A stretch of DNA of 28,665 nucleotides, taken from JBDIAR01 sp039812545 (lineage in GTDB: Bacteria > Actinomycetota > Actinomycetes > Actinomycetales > Dermatophilaceae). Within the stretch, counting starts at the first letter, position 1. Each line of letters opens with the position of its first letter. Location of the stretch: NCBI GenBank assembly GCA_039812545.1, contig JBDIAR010000017.1, forward strand, positions 1 through 28,665, in the 5' to 3' direction. The notes beneath the pieces were generated by a model that saw only the letters and a list, made by a program, of their open reading frames with translations, did no database searches and was not told the DNA's origin. The position numbers and the translations under genes were made by a program. This document shows positions 22,077-28,665 of this stretch, piece after piece.

Positions 22077-22924
22077 CCCCCGGTATGCCGGGGCGGGCTG
22101 CTCGCCCGGGCTCACCGGGAAGTCTCGACCCGGCATACCTGACCCCCGGGTCGTCGTCGTTCCTCGATTTCGTGGGGGAGCACCGCCCCGAGATCCTCCC
22201 GAACGGCCGGGCTCTGGCCGGTGCGGGCTCGCTCGAGGCTCCGCACGGCACGACGATCGTCGCCCTGAGTTACGACGGGGGCGTCCTGATGGCCGGGGAT
22301 CGGCGGGCGACGATGGGCAATGTCATCGCCAATCGCGACATGGAGAAGGTCTTCGCCACCGACGAGTACTCGGTCGTGGGGATCGCGGGGACGGCCGGGG
22401 TCGCGGTCGAGATCGTCAAGCTCTACCAGGTCGAACTCGAGCACTACGAGAAGATCGAGGGCGCGCTGATGTCCCTCGACGGCAAGGCGAACCGGCTGGC
22501 CTCGATGATCCGCGGCAACCTGGGTCTGGCGATGCAGGGCCTGACGGTGGTCCCGCTCTTCGCCGGCTTCGACCTGGGCCGGCGGGTCGGGCGGATCTTC
22601 TCCTACGACGTGACCGGCGGATGCTACCCCGAGCACAACCACCACAGCGTCGGCTCGGGCTCGTTCTTCGCGCGCGGCTCGATGAAGAAGCTGTGGCATC
22701 CGCGTCTGGATGAGGCGGGCGCGGTCCGGGTGGCGATGGAGGCGCTCTACGACGCCGCGGACGACGACTCGGCCACCGGCGGGCCCGACCTGTCCAGACG
22801 GATCTGGCCCACCGTCGCCGTCGTCGACGAATCCGGGACCAGGTTCGTCGCCGAGGACGTGTTGGCGCAGGTCGTCGAAGAGGTCGTCGCCGAGCGCCGC
22901 GAGAACCCCGGGGGTGGGTTGTGA
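22073..22924 (+). CDS. prcB: 20S proteasome beta subunit
   Basis: 283 aa. Made with a 59-residue propeptide that is cleaved at 'APHG|TTIVAL', exposing the catalytic nucleophile T60. 'GVLMAGDRRATMG' supplies the conserved Asp and Arg, and the Lys equivalent of K33 is in 'RDMEKVFATDEYSVVGIAGTAG'. 'SYDVTGGCYPE...SVGSGSFFARGSMKKL' is typical of actinobacterial PrcB. GTG 22073 overlaps the pup stop codon, implying translational coupling. The next gene, prcA, likewise overlaps its stop. Forms the two inner heptameric rings of the 20S core. Confidence 0.97.
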   Translation: MTPGMPGRAARPGSPGSLDPAYLTPGSSSFLDFVGEHRPEILPNGRALAGAGSLEAPHGTTIVALSYDGGVLMAGDRRATMGNVIANRDMEKVFATDEYSVVGIAGTAGVAVEIVKLYQVELEHYEKIEGALMSLDGKANRLASMIRGNLGLAMQGLTVVPLFAGFDLGRRVGRIFSYDVTGGCYPEHNHHSVGSGSFFARGSMKKLWHPRLDEAGAVRVAMEALYDAADDDSATGGPDLSRRIWPTVAVVDESGTRFVAEDVLAQVVEEVVAERRENPGGGL

Positions 22925-23763
22925 GTATGCCGTTCTACGTGCCGCCCGAGCAGGTCATGAAGGACCGGGCGGACTTCGCGCGTAAGGGAATCGGCCGGGG
23001 CCGCAGCGTCGTGGTGGCCAGTTACGACCAGGGCATCGTCTTCGTGGCGGAGAACCCGTCCAAGACGCTGCACAAGATCTCCGAGATCTACGACCGGATC
23101 GGGTTCGCAGCGGTCGGCAAGTACAACGAGTTCGAGAATCTGCGGGTCGCCGGGGTTCGGTATGCCGATCTGCGGGGCTACTCCTACGACCGCTCCGACG
23201 TGACGGCCCGGGGCCTGGCCAATGCCTACGCCCAGACCCTGGGGACGGTGTTCACCCAGGAGTCCAAGCCGTACGAGGTGGAGATCGTGGTCGCCGAGGT
23301 CGGCTATGAGCCCGCCGGCGATCAGATCTACCGGCTGACCTATGACGGATCGGTGGCCGACGAGCGCGGCTTCGTCGTGATGGGTGGGGACAGCGAGCGG
23401 TTGCAGGGGGCGATGGGCCGACTGTGGAGCCCGCTGCTGACTCTTGCCGATGCGTTGCGGGCCGCTGTGCAGGTGCTGTCCACCGATGCCGAGGGCGGGA
23501 CTCGCGAGGTCGGCCCCGATCAGCTGGAGGTGGCGATCCTGGACCGGACCAGACCCCGCCGCACGTTCCGTCGGATCACCGGTCAGCTCTTGCGGTCGCT
23601 GCTCAGTCGCGACGATCCGGTGAACGAGGCACCGGACGACAAGCCCCCGCCCGCCCATCACGACACCGCGGACAAGGCGGCCGGCGAGCACGGCGAGCAC
23701 GACGAGCACGCCGACAAGCGAGAGCACGGACCGCACGACGAGCATGGCGGCGCCGGCGCATGA
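22921..23763 (+). CDS. prcA: 20S proteasome alpha subunit with His/Asp/Glu-rich C-terminal tail
   Basis: 280 aa. Forms the outer gate rings. 'PFYVPPEQVMKDRADFARKGIGRGRSVVVASY' is the gating N-terminus, and 'AENPSKTLHKISEIYDRIGFAAVGKYNEFENLR' is the core signature. The core ends near residue 222. The remaining ~55 residues are low complexity and charged, with about ten His among Asp/Glu/Lys ('HGEHDEHADKREHGPHDEH'), which is unusual; many PrcA proteins have an acidic or Pro-rich tail, but not this His-rich pattern as far as I recall. GTG 22921 overlaps the prcB stop (GTGA); ATG 22927 is an alternative two codons in. pafA overlaps the end (ATGA). Confidence 0.96.
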   Translation: MSMPFYVPPEQVMKDRADFARKGIGRGRSVVVASYDQGIVFVAENPSKTLHKISEIYDRIGFAAVGKYNEFENLRVAGVRYADLRGYSYDRSDVTARGLANAYAQTLGTVFTQESKPYEVEIVVAEVGYEPAGDQIYRLTYDGSVADERGFVVMGGDSERLQGAMGRLWSPLLTLADALRAAVQVLSTDAEGGTREVGPDQLEVAILDRTRPRRTFRRITGQLLRSLLSRDDPVNEAPDDKPPPAHHDTADKAAGEHGEHDEHADKREHGPHDEHGGAGA

Positions 23764-25187
23764 ACCGGCGGATCTTCGGGATCGAAACCGAATACGGGGT
23801 CACCTGCACCAATGCCGGGACGCGGCGGATGACACCGGACGAGGTCTCGCGCTACCTGTTCCGTCGGGTGGTGGCGTGGGGGCGGAGCTCGAATGTGTTC
23901 TTGGGCAATGGTTCTCGCCTGTACCTCGACGTCGGGGCGCACCCGGAGTATGCCACGGCCGAATGCGACGACGTCCGTCAACTGATCGCCCAGGACACGG
24001 CGGGTCAGCTCATCATCGAGGGCCTGGTCGCCGACGCCCAGGACGCGATCGACGCCGAGGGCATCGAGGGCACCGTCTACGCCTTCCGCAACAACACCGA
24101 CTCGGCCGGCAACTCGTACGGCTGTCACGAGAACTACCTCGTGGGTCGGGAGGCGTCCCTCCTCAAGGTGACCGATGCCCTGGTCCCCTTCCTCATCGCC
24201 CGGCAACTGTTGTGCGGCGCCGGCAAAGTCCTGCATACCCCGCACGGCGCGCGCTACTGCGTCAGTCAGCGCTCGGAGCACATCTGGGAGGGCGTCTCGT
24301 CGGCGACAACCCGGTCCCGGCCGATCATCAACACCCGCGACGAACCGCACGCCGACGCCGAGCGCTACCGGCGCCTGCACGTCATCGTGGGGGACACCAA
24401 TATGTCCCAGACGACGACCGCGCTGAAGGTGTGCAGTGCCGACCTGGTGCTTCGTCTCGTCGAGTCCGGGGTCGCGCTGCCGGACTTCCGTCTGGAGCAA
24501 CCCATCCGGGCGATCCGGCAGATCAGCGACGATCCGACCGGTCGGGCGGTCGTCAAGCTCCAGGCCGGCGGGACGGTCAGCGCCCTGGACATGCTCTACG
24601 CCTATCTCGACGAGGTCCGCGCCTTCGTGGAGCGGGAGGGAGCGCCGACGCCGCTGCACGCCGGCAGCATCGACCTGTGGGAGCGCACCCTGATCGCGGT
24701 TGAGACCGGTCGCCTGGCCAAGGTGGGGACCGAGATCGACTGGGTCATCAAGAAGCGTCTCGTCGAGGCGTATGCCGCGCGCCATGGGCTTGCGCTCGGT
24801 GACGCCCGGATCGCCCAGCTCGACCTGGCATACCACGACGTCACCCGCGATCGGGGACTGTTCCACCTCCTCGAACGACGCGGACAGGCGGCGACCGTCA
24901 TCGGCGAAGACGAGGCCCTGGCGGCTAAAGACGTGCCGCCGCAGACGACACGGGCCAAGCTCAGGGGAGACTTCGTGCGTGCCGCCACGGAAGACCGCCG
25001 CGACTTCAGCGTCGACTGGGTGCACCTGAAACTCAACGACGTCAACCAGCGGACCGTCCTGCTGCGCGATCCGTTCTCCAGTTCCGATGCGCGGGTCGAC
25101 CGTCTGCTCGACCTCACAGCTGAGCCGCCTATCCTTCCGGAGCCGGCCTCCGGTTCATCGGATTCCTCCTCGAAAGGCACATCGTGA
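23760..25187 (+). CDS. pafA: Pup-protein ligase (proteasome accessory factor A)
   Basis: 475 aa. Uses ATP to join the C-terminal Glu of Pup to substrate lysines. Same fold as Dop: E9 in 'FGIETEYG', catalytic D57 in 'LYLDVGAHPEYATAE', 'NNTDSAGNSYGCHENYL' and 'RPIINTRDEPHADAERYRRLHVI'. It lacks the Dop-loop insertion found in the gene at 20252. The C-terminus has a Ser-rich tail. ATG 23760 overlaps the prcA stop codon (ATGA); the open frame extends upstream within prcA but the N-terminus is exactly canonical here. Its stop overlaps the GTG of the next gene. Confidence 0.97.
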   Translation: MNRRIFGIETEYGVTCTNAGTRRMTPDEVSRYLFRRVVAWGRSSNVFLGNGSRLYLDVGAHPEYATAECDDVRQLIAQDTAGQLIIEGLVADAQDAIDAEGIEGTVYAFRNNTDSAGNSYGCHENYLVGREASLLKVTDALVPFLIARQLLCGAGKVLHTPHGARYCVSQRSEHIWEGVSSATTRSRPIINTRDEPHADAERYRRLHVIVGDTNMSQTTTALKVCSADLVLRLVESGVALPDFRLEQPIRAIRQISDDPTGRAVVKLQAGGTVSALDMLYAYLDEVRAFVEREGAPTPLHAGSIDLWERTLIAVETGRLAKVGTEIDWVIKKRLVEAYAARHGLALGDARIAQLDLAYHDVTRDRGLFHLLERRGQAATVIGEDEALAAKDVPPQTTRAKLRGDFVRAATEDRRDFSVDWVHLKLNDVNQRTVLLRDPFSSSDARVDRLLDLTAEPPILPEPASGSSDSSSKGTS

Positions 25188-26215
25188 CCCCTCGACGCCC
25201 CCAGCCCCATCCCGTGGTGGGCAGGTCCGCCGCTGCCGCGGCTCTCGTCTTGGCCCTGGCCGGCCTGGGTGCGTGTTCGGCCTCTCCGGGCACCGGCTCG
25301 CCGACGTCTGGGACGGTCGCACCCACCCTGCGGACGCCGGACCCGGTCGCGGACAAGGCCGCGCTGGACGCCGTCACGGTCACCGGGACCGGAGCCGACA
25401 CGGCCCCCACCGTCTCCGGAACGCCCGTGGCGGTCGGCGGCACCACGCTGCGGGTCCTCACGGAGGGCTCGGGCCCGGTCGCCACCGACAAGGACACCGC
25501 CGGCGTGCGCATCGTCATCGTCAACGGCACGAGCGGCAAGGTGCTCGACTCGACGTACCAGGCGGTGACCAAGGAGGTTCGCCTAAGGCTCGGCGACCCG
25601 ACGCTGCTCAAGGGCCTGGCGACGGCCATCAAGGGCCAGAAGCAGGGCTCGGTCGTGTTGGCCGCCATCGCACCCGCGGACGCCTTCGGCCCGCAGGGGA
25701 ACGCCCAGATCGGGCTGGCCGGGACCGACACCCTGTTGGCCGTCGTCGACGTGCGCACGCTCAGCCGTCCGGTCACGGTGTCCGGTCCGATGACCCAGGC
25801 GGGCGCCGGTCTGCCGACCGTGGCGATGAACGGGGCCGTTCCCACCATCACGATGCCCAAGGCCACGCCGCCGACGGACCTGGTCGTCAAGGACCTCATC
25901 ACCGGGACCGGTGCGGTCACCAAGGCCGGTCAGGTCATCGATGCGTACTACACCTTGGCGCGTTGGCGCGACGGGAAGCAGTTGGAGACCTCGTTCGGCA
26001 AGTCTCCGATCCAGTTCCCGGTCGGCATGGCCAGTCTCGGCAAGACCCCGGGGGGCATCGCGGCCTGGGACAAGGGCCTGGTCGGTCAGAAGATCGGCTC
26101 GCGGGTGCTCCTCGTCGTGCCGCCGAAGGACGGCTACGGCAGCCAGGGCCAGGGCGCGGACATCTCCGGGACCGACACGCTCGTCTTCGTCGTCGACATC
26201 GTGGACGCCGGCTGA
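25184..26215 (+). CDS. FKBP-type peptidyl-prolyl isomerase lipoprotein (two FKBP-like domains)
   Basis: 343 aa. A signal peptide ends in the lipobox LGAC with C31, so the protein should be lipid-anchored outside the membrane. A Ser/Thr/Pro-rich linker follows. Residues about 85-195 form a degenerate FKBP-like domain. Residues about 225-342 are a better FKBP domain ('DLVVKDLITGTGAVTKAGQVIDAYYTLARWRDGKQLETSFGKSP', 'IAAWDKGLVGQKIGSRVLLVVPPKDGYG', 'DTLVFVVDIVDA'). FKBP proteins assist folding by isomerising prolyl bonds. GTG 25184 overlaps the pafA stop (GTGA). Such FKBP genes often sit between pafA and pafB in Micrococcales. A functional link to pupylation is not established. Confidence 0.9.
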   Translation: MTPRRPQPHPVVGRSAAAAALVLALAGLGACSASPGTGSPTSGTVAPTLRTPDPVADKAALDAVTVTGTGADTAPTVSGTPVAVGGTTLRVLTEGSGPVATDKDTAGVRIVIVNGTSGKVLDSTYQAVTKEVRLRLGDPTLLKGLATAIKGQKQGSVVLAAIAPADAFGPQGNAQIGLAGTDTLLAVVDVRTLSRPVTVSGPMTQAGAGLPTVAMNGAVPTITMPKATPPTDLVVKDLITGTGAVTKAGQVIDAYYTLARWRDGKQLETSFGKSPIQFPVGMASLGKTPGGIAAWDKGLVGQKIGSRVLLVVPPKDGYGSQGQGADISGTDTLVFVVDIVDAG

Positions 26216-26265
26216 CGCCGAGCCGGGCATGATGGGGAGCGACACCTGCCGAGAAGGGACGCCGA

Positions 26266-26664
26266 ATGCCGTGGGACCCCAGCCGCACCAAGCCCGAGAT
26301 CGATTTCCCCGGCGGCGAGCCGCCGGCCGAGTTGGTGGTCACCGACCTCATCGTCGGTGACGGCGCCGAGGCGGCCACCGGGGATGTGGTGTCCGCGCAC
26401 TATGTGGGCGTGGCCTTCTCCACCGGGGAGGAATTCGACTCGTCGTGGAACCGTGACGAGCCGCTCGACTTCCCGGTGGGCCGCGGCCGGGTGATCCGCG
26501 GCTGGGACGAGGGGATCCCCGGGATGCGCGTCGGTGGCCGGCGCCAACTCGTCATCCCGGCACATCTGGCATACGGGGATCGAGGTGCCGGCAATGTCAT
26601 CGCACCGGGGGAGACGCTCATCTTCGTCGTCGACCTGGTCGACGTGAAGGCCACTCGAGCGTGA
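26266..26664 (+). CDS. Cytosolic FKBP-type peptidyl-prolyl isomerase
   Basis: 132 aa, a single FKBP domain without signal peptide. 'ELVVTDLIVGDGAEAATGDVVSAHYVGVAFSTGEEFDSSWNRDEPLDFPVGRGRVIRGWDEGIPGMRVGGRRQLVIPAHLAYGDRG' shows the whole active-site framework when read in sections: the Y and F/D of 'HYVGV...FDSSW', 'VIRGWDEG' and 'LAYGDRG'. ATG 26266 has GAGAAGGG about eight bases upstream. It lies 50 bp after the lipoprotein FKBP gene and 10 bp before pafB, so it probably belongs to the same transcript. Confidence 0.94.
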   Translation: MPWDPSRTKPEIDFPGGEPPAELVVTDLIVGDGAEAATGDVVSAHYVGVAFSTGEEFDSSWNRDEPLDFPVGRGRVIRGWDEGIPGMRVGGRRQLVIPAHLAYGDRGAGNVIAPGETLIFVVDLVDVKATRA

Positions 26665-26674
26665 GCTCGGCCGG

Positions 26675-27676
26675 GTGGGGATGACGGCGATGACGGGGAT
26701 GTCCGCCGCGGCCTCGGCCAAGACCGAACGGCTGCTCAATCTGGTCATCGCGCTGTTGAGCACGCGGGTCCCGATCTCCAAGGAGCGGATCCGGCAGGCG
26801 GTTCCGCAGTACCAGAGCACGGCGTCGGTCGAGGCGTTCGACCGGATGTTCGAGCGGGACAAGGACGAGTTGCGCGAACTCGGGATCCCGTTGGTGACCG
26901 CCCAGGTCGACCCGTTGCTCGACAACGACCTCGGCTACCGCATCGACCGGCGCCAGTACGCGCTGCCGCCGATCGCCTTCGAGGCCGACGAGATCGCCGC
27001 GCTCGCCCTCGCGGGCCGGGCGTGGGCGCAGGCGACGCTGGCCGGCCCCGCGGCCGGAGCCCTGCGCAAGCTGCGAGCCGCCGGGGTCGAGGTGGACGAG
27101 GGGGCGCTGCTCGGAATCGATTCGCGGGTCCGGACCAGCGAACCGGCCTTCGAACCCCTGCGCAAGGCGATGCGAGACCGGCAGGAGGTCCGGTTCGTCT
27201 ACCGGCGTCCGGGGGGGCAGGCCACGGAGCGTCGTGTTCAACCGTGGGGTCTGGTGAGTCGGCGCGGGCATTGGTATCTCACGGCATACGACACAGACCG
27301 GGGGGACCAACGGGTCTTCCGGCTGGCGCGGATCGAGGGGCCGGTGCGGACCCGGGGGAAGGCCGGGGCGTATGCCGTCCCCCCCGATCACGAACCGCGC
27401 GTGCTGGTGGACTCCGACGCGCCCGTGACGACGAGGACGGCGACGCTGAAGGTGCGCAGTGGGGCGGCTCATTCGGTGCGCGCGAGTGGGGCCGGCGAGG
27501 TCGACCTCGGCGATGGCTGGGTTCGCGTCGAGGTGGACTTCCACGACGTCGGACGCTTCGCCGACGATCTCGCGTGGTACGGGCCCGACGTCGTGGTGGA
27601 GTCGCCGGCGTCCTTGCGTGCGCAGTTGCGGGAGCGGTTCGGCAGGGTCGTGGCGGCGCATGGGGGAACGCCGTGA
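26675..27676 (+). CDS. pafB: WYL-domain transcriptional regulator PafB
   Basis: 333 aa. An N-terminal winged helix (about residues 14-75: 'KTERLLNLVIALLSTRVPISKERIRQAV') is followed by a WYL domain with 'GHWYLTAYDTDRGDQRVFRLARIEG' and a C-terminal WCX-like extension. In mycobacteria PafB and PafC form a heterodimer that activates the LexA/RecA-independent DNA-damage response and respond to ssDNA via the WYL domains (established there). The start is uncertain: GTG 26675, ATG 26681, 26690 and 26699 are all in frame; the last would still leave the HTH whole. pafC starts in its stop codon (GTGA). Confidence 0.93.
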   Translation: MGMTAMTGMSAAASAKTERLLNLVIALLSTRVPISKERIRQAVPQYQSTASVEAFDRMFERDKDELRELGIPLVTAQVDPLLDNDLGYRIDRRQYALPPIAFEADEIAALALAGRAWAQATLAGPAAGALRKLRAAGVEVDEGALLGIDSRVRTSEPAFEPLRKAMRDRQEVRFVYRRPGGQATERRVQPWGLVSRRGHWYLTAYDTDRGDQRVFRLARIEGPVRTRGKAGAYAVPPDHEPRVLVDSDAPVTTRTATLKVRSGAAHSVRASGAGEVDLGDGWVRVEVDFHDVGRFADDLAWYGPDVVVESPASLRAQLRERFGRVVAAHGGTP

Positions 27677-28641
27677 CCGCACCGGAATCCGCGACGGAGC
27701 GCTTGGGCCGGTTGTTGGCGTTGGTGCCGTGGTTGGTGCAACGGCCGGGCGTTCCGCTGGGCGAGGCCGCCTCCGCGTTCGGGGTGACCGAAGACCAGTT
27801 GGTCGCCGACCTGCAGTTGTTGTTCGTCTGCGGTACGCCGGGGCACCTGCCGGATGACCTCATCGAGGCGGAGTGGGAGGACGGGTTCGTCTACCTCGGC
27901 AATGCCGACGCGATCGCCCAACCGCTGCGGCTGTCGGTGGACGAGGCCGTCACGCTCATCGTCGGGCTGCGCACGATCGCGGCGGCGCCGGGGGTCCGAG
28001 ACGCCGTGGATCGGGCGTTGGCCAAGCTGGAATCGGCAACGGCGGGGCTGGCGCCGGGAGAGACCCGAACCCTCCAGGTCGACATCGACCCCGGCGACCA
28101 CCGCTTGGCCGCCGCCCGCGAGGCGATCGATGCGCGTCGGCGGGTTCGGTTGCGGTACTTCGTGCCGCGCCGTGACGAGGTGACCGAACGCGACGTGGAC
28201 CTCATCCGGGCGGTCAACCTGGACTCGCACTGGTACCTGGAGGGGTACTGCCACCTGGCGTCGGACACCCGACTGTTCCGGGTGGATCGGATCGAGCAGA
28301 TCGACGTTCTCGATGTGCCGGGGGAGCCGCCGGCCGGGGTCCAGCCGCGCGATCTGGCTGCGGGGACCTTCGTGGCCCGCGACACCGACACGCTCGTGGT
28401 CCTGTTGGCCGATGCGGACACGTCGTGGTTGGCGGACTATTACCCCACCGACGGCGTCGAGGCGCTCCCGGACGGGTCAACGCGGGTGACGTTGCGGGTG
28501 GCCGACGTGGAGTGGATCACCCGCCTGGTGGTACGGCTCGGCGGCCACGCCCGGGTGATCTCGCCGCCGGAGGTCATCGAGGCGGTCCACCGGCGAGCGG
28601 CGGCGGCGCTGGCGGCGTACGCGGAGTCCGATCACTCGTAG
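27673..28641 (+). CDS. pafC: WYL-domain transcriptional regulator PafC
   Basis: 322 aa, partner of PafB. Divergent N-terminal winged helix (about residues 8-75: 'RLGRLLALVPWLVQRPGVPLGEAASAFGVTEDQLVADLQLLFVCG'), then a WYL domain with 'SHWYLEGYCHLASDTRLFRVDRIEQ' and a WCX-like C-terminus. 'LLFVCGTPGHLPDDLIE' is typical of PafC. GTG 27673 overlaps the pafB stop (GTGA); the open frame runs upstream inside pafB but is not used. Last recognisable gene; the remaining 24 bases hold nothing I can assign. Confidence 0.94.
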   Translation: MTAPESATERLGRLLALVPWLVQRPGVPLGEAASAFGVTEDQLVADLQLLFVCGTPGHLPDDLIEAEWEDGFVYLGNADAIAQPLRLSVDEAVTLIVGLRTIAAAPGVRDAVDRALAKLESATAGLAPGETRTLQVDIDPGDHRLAAAREAIDARRRVRLRYFVPRRDEVTERDVDLIRAVNLDSHWYLEGYCHLASDTRLFRVDRIEQIDVLDVPGEPPAGVQPRDLAAGTFVARDTDTLVVLLADADTSWLADYYPTDGVEALPDGSTRVTLRVADVEWITRLVVRLGGHARVISPPEVIEAVHRRAAAALAAYAESDHS

Positions 28642-28665
28642 GCCTGTCGCGCTATCGCCGCGCCA

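Noticed and set aside
1..28665. CRISPR array, IS element, integrase or prophage
   Set aside because: No spaced repeat array, transposase, integrase or phage structural motif is visible. The only short tandem repeat is the four-copy array at 20148-20206.

Overview
The window comes from a high-G+C Gram-positive chromosome, most likely an actinobacterium of the Micrococcales (Intrasporangiaceae or Dermatophilaceae type; the family-level guess is inference). The evidence is the strong G/C bias at third codon positions, frequent GTG starts, a Pup-proteasome locus, a PucR-type regulator next to a fabD-fabH-acpP-fabF cluster, and the actinobacterial families DUF3145 and DUF3349. I see no IS element, integrase, phage gene or CRISPR array.

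Layout. (1) 1-5250: tRNA-Asn with a terminator-like hairpin, an unknown 470-aa protein, a BtuF-like metal-receptor protein without a signal peptide, an EamA transporter, a secreted PepSY-like protein with two downstream hairpins, tRNA-Met(CAT), and a probable frameshifted gene remnant. (2) 5249-10772: a fused NfnAB-type flavoprotein/glutamate-synthase-like oxidoreductase translationally coupled to a zinc-ribbon rubrerythrin, a second EamA transporter and a divergent APC amino-acid permease. (3) 10921-14880: a secreted SLH plus M15 peptidase, a DUF3349 protein, a YtcJ-type amidohydrolase and a DUF3145 protein. (4) 14994-20139, minus strand: the type II fatty-acid synthesis operon fabD-fabH-acpP-fabF, preceded by its probable PucR/FasR regulator. 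(5) 20252-28641, plus strand: the complete pupylation/proteasome cluster dop-pup-prcB-prcA-pafA, followed by two FKBP-type prolyl isomerases and the WYL regulators pafB and pafC. Most junctions here are 4-base stop/start overlaps.

How the genes work together. In the Pup system, Dop converts the C-terminal Gln of Pup to Glu, PafA ligates Pup to substrate lysines, and PrcA/PrcB form the 20S protease (the ATPase Mpa/ARC is not in the window). In the fab cluster, FabD loads malonyl groups onto AcpP, FabH makes the first condensation and FabF elongates. The regulator gene ends inside a perfect inverted repeat that sits in the fabD promoter region.

Most interesting signals: a heptamer GTATGCC/GGCATAC present at least 34 times, roughly ten times what base composition predicts, apparently forcing rare codons; a FabD with an extra C-terminal biotinyl-like domain whose lysine position is not lysine; the TTTTGTAG-N5-CTACAAAA operator-like palindrome over the regulator stop codon; four roughly 15-bp direct repeats in the regulator/dop intergenic region, and a related element upstream of nfnAB; and a recurring -10 box placed 6-7 bases before start codons, which suggests leaderless transcripts.
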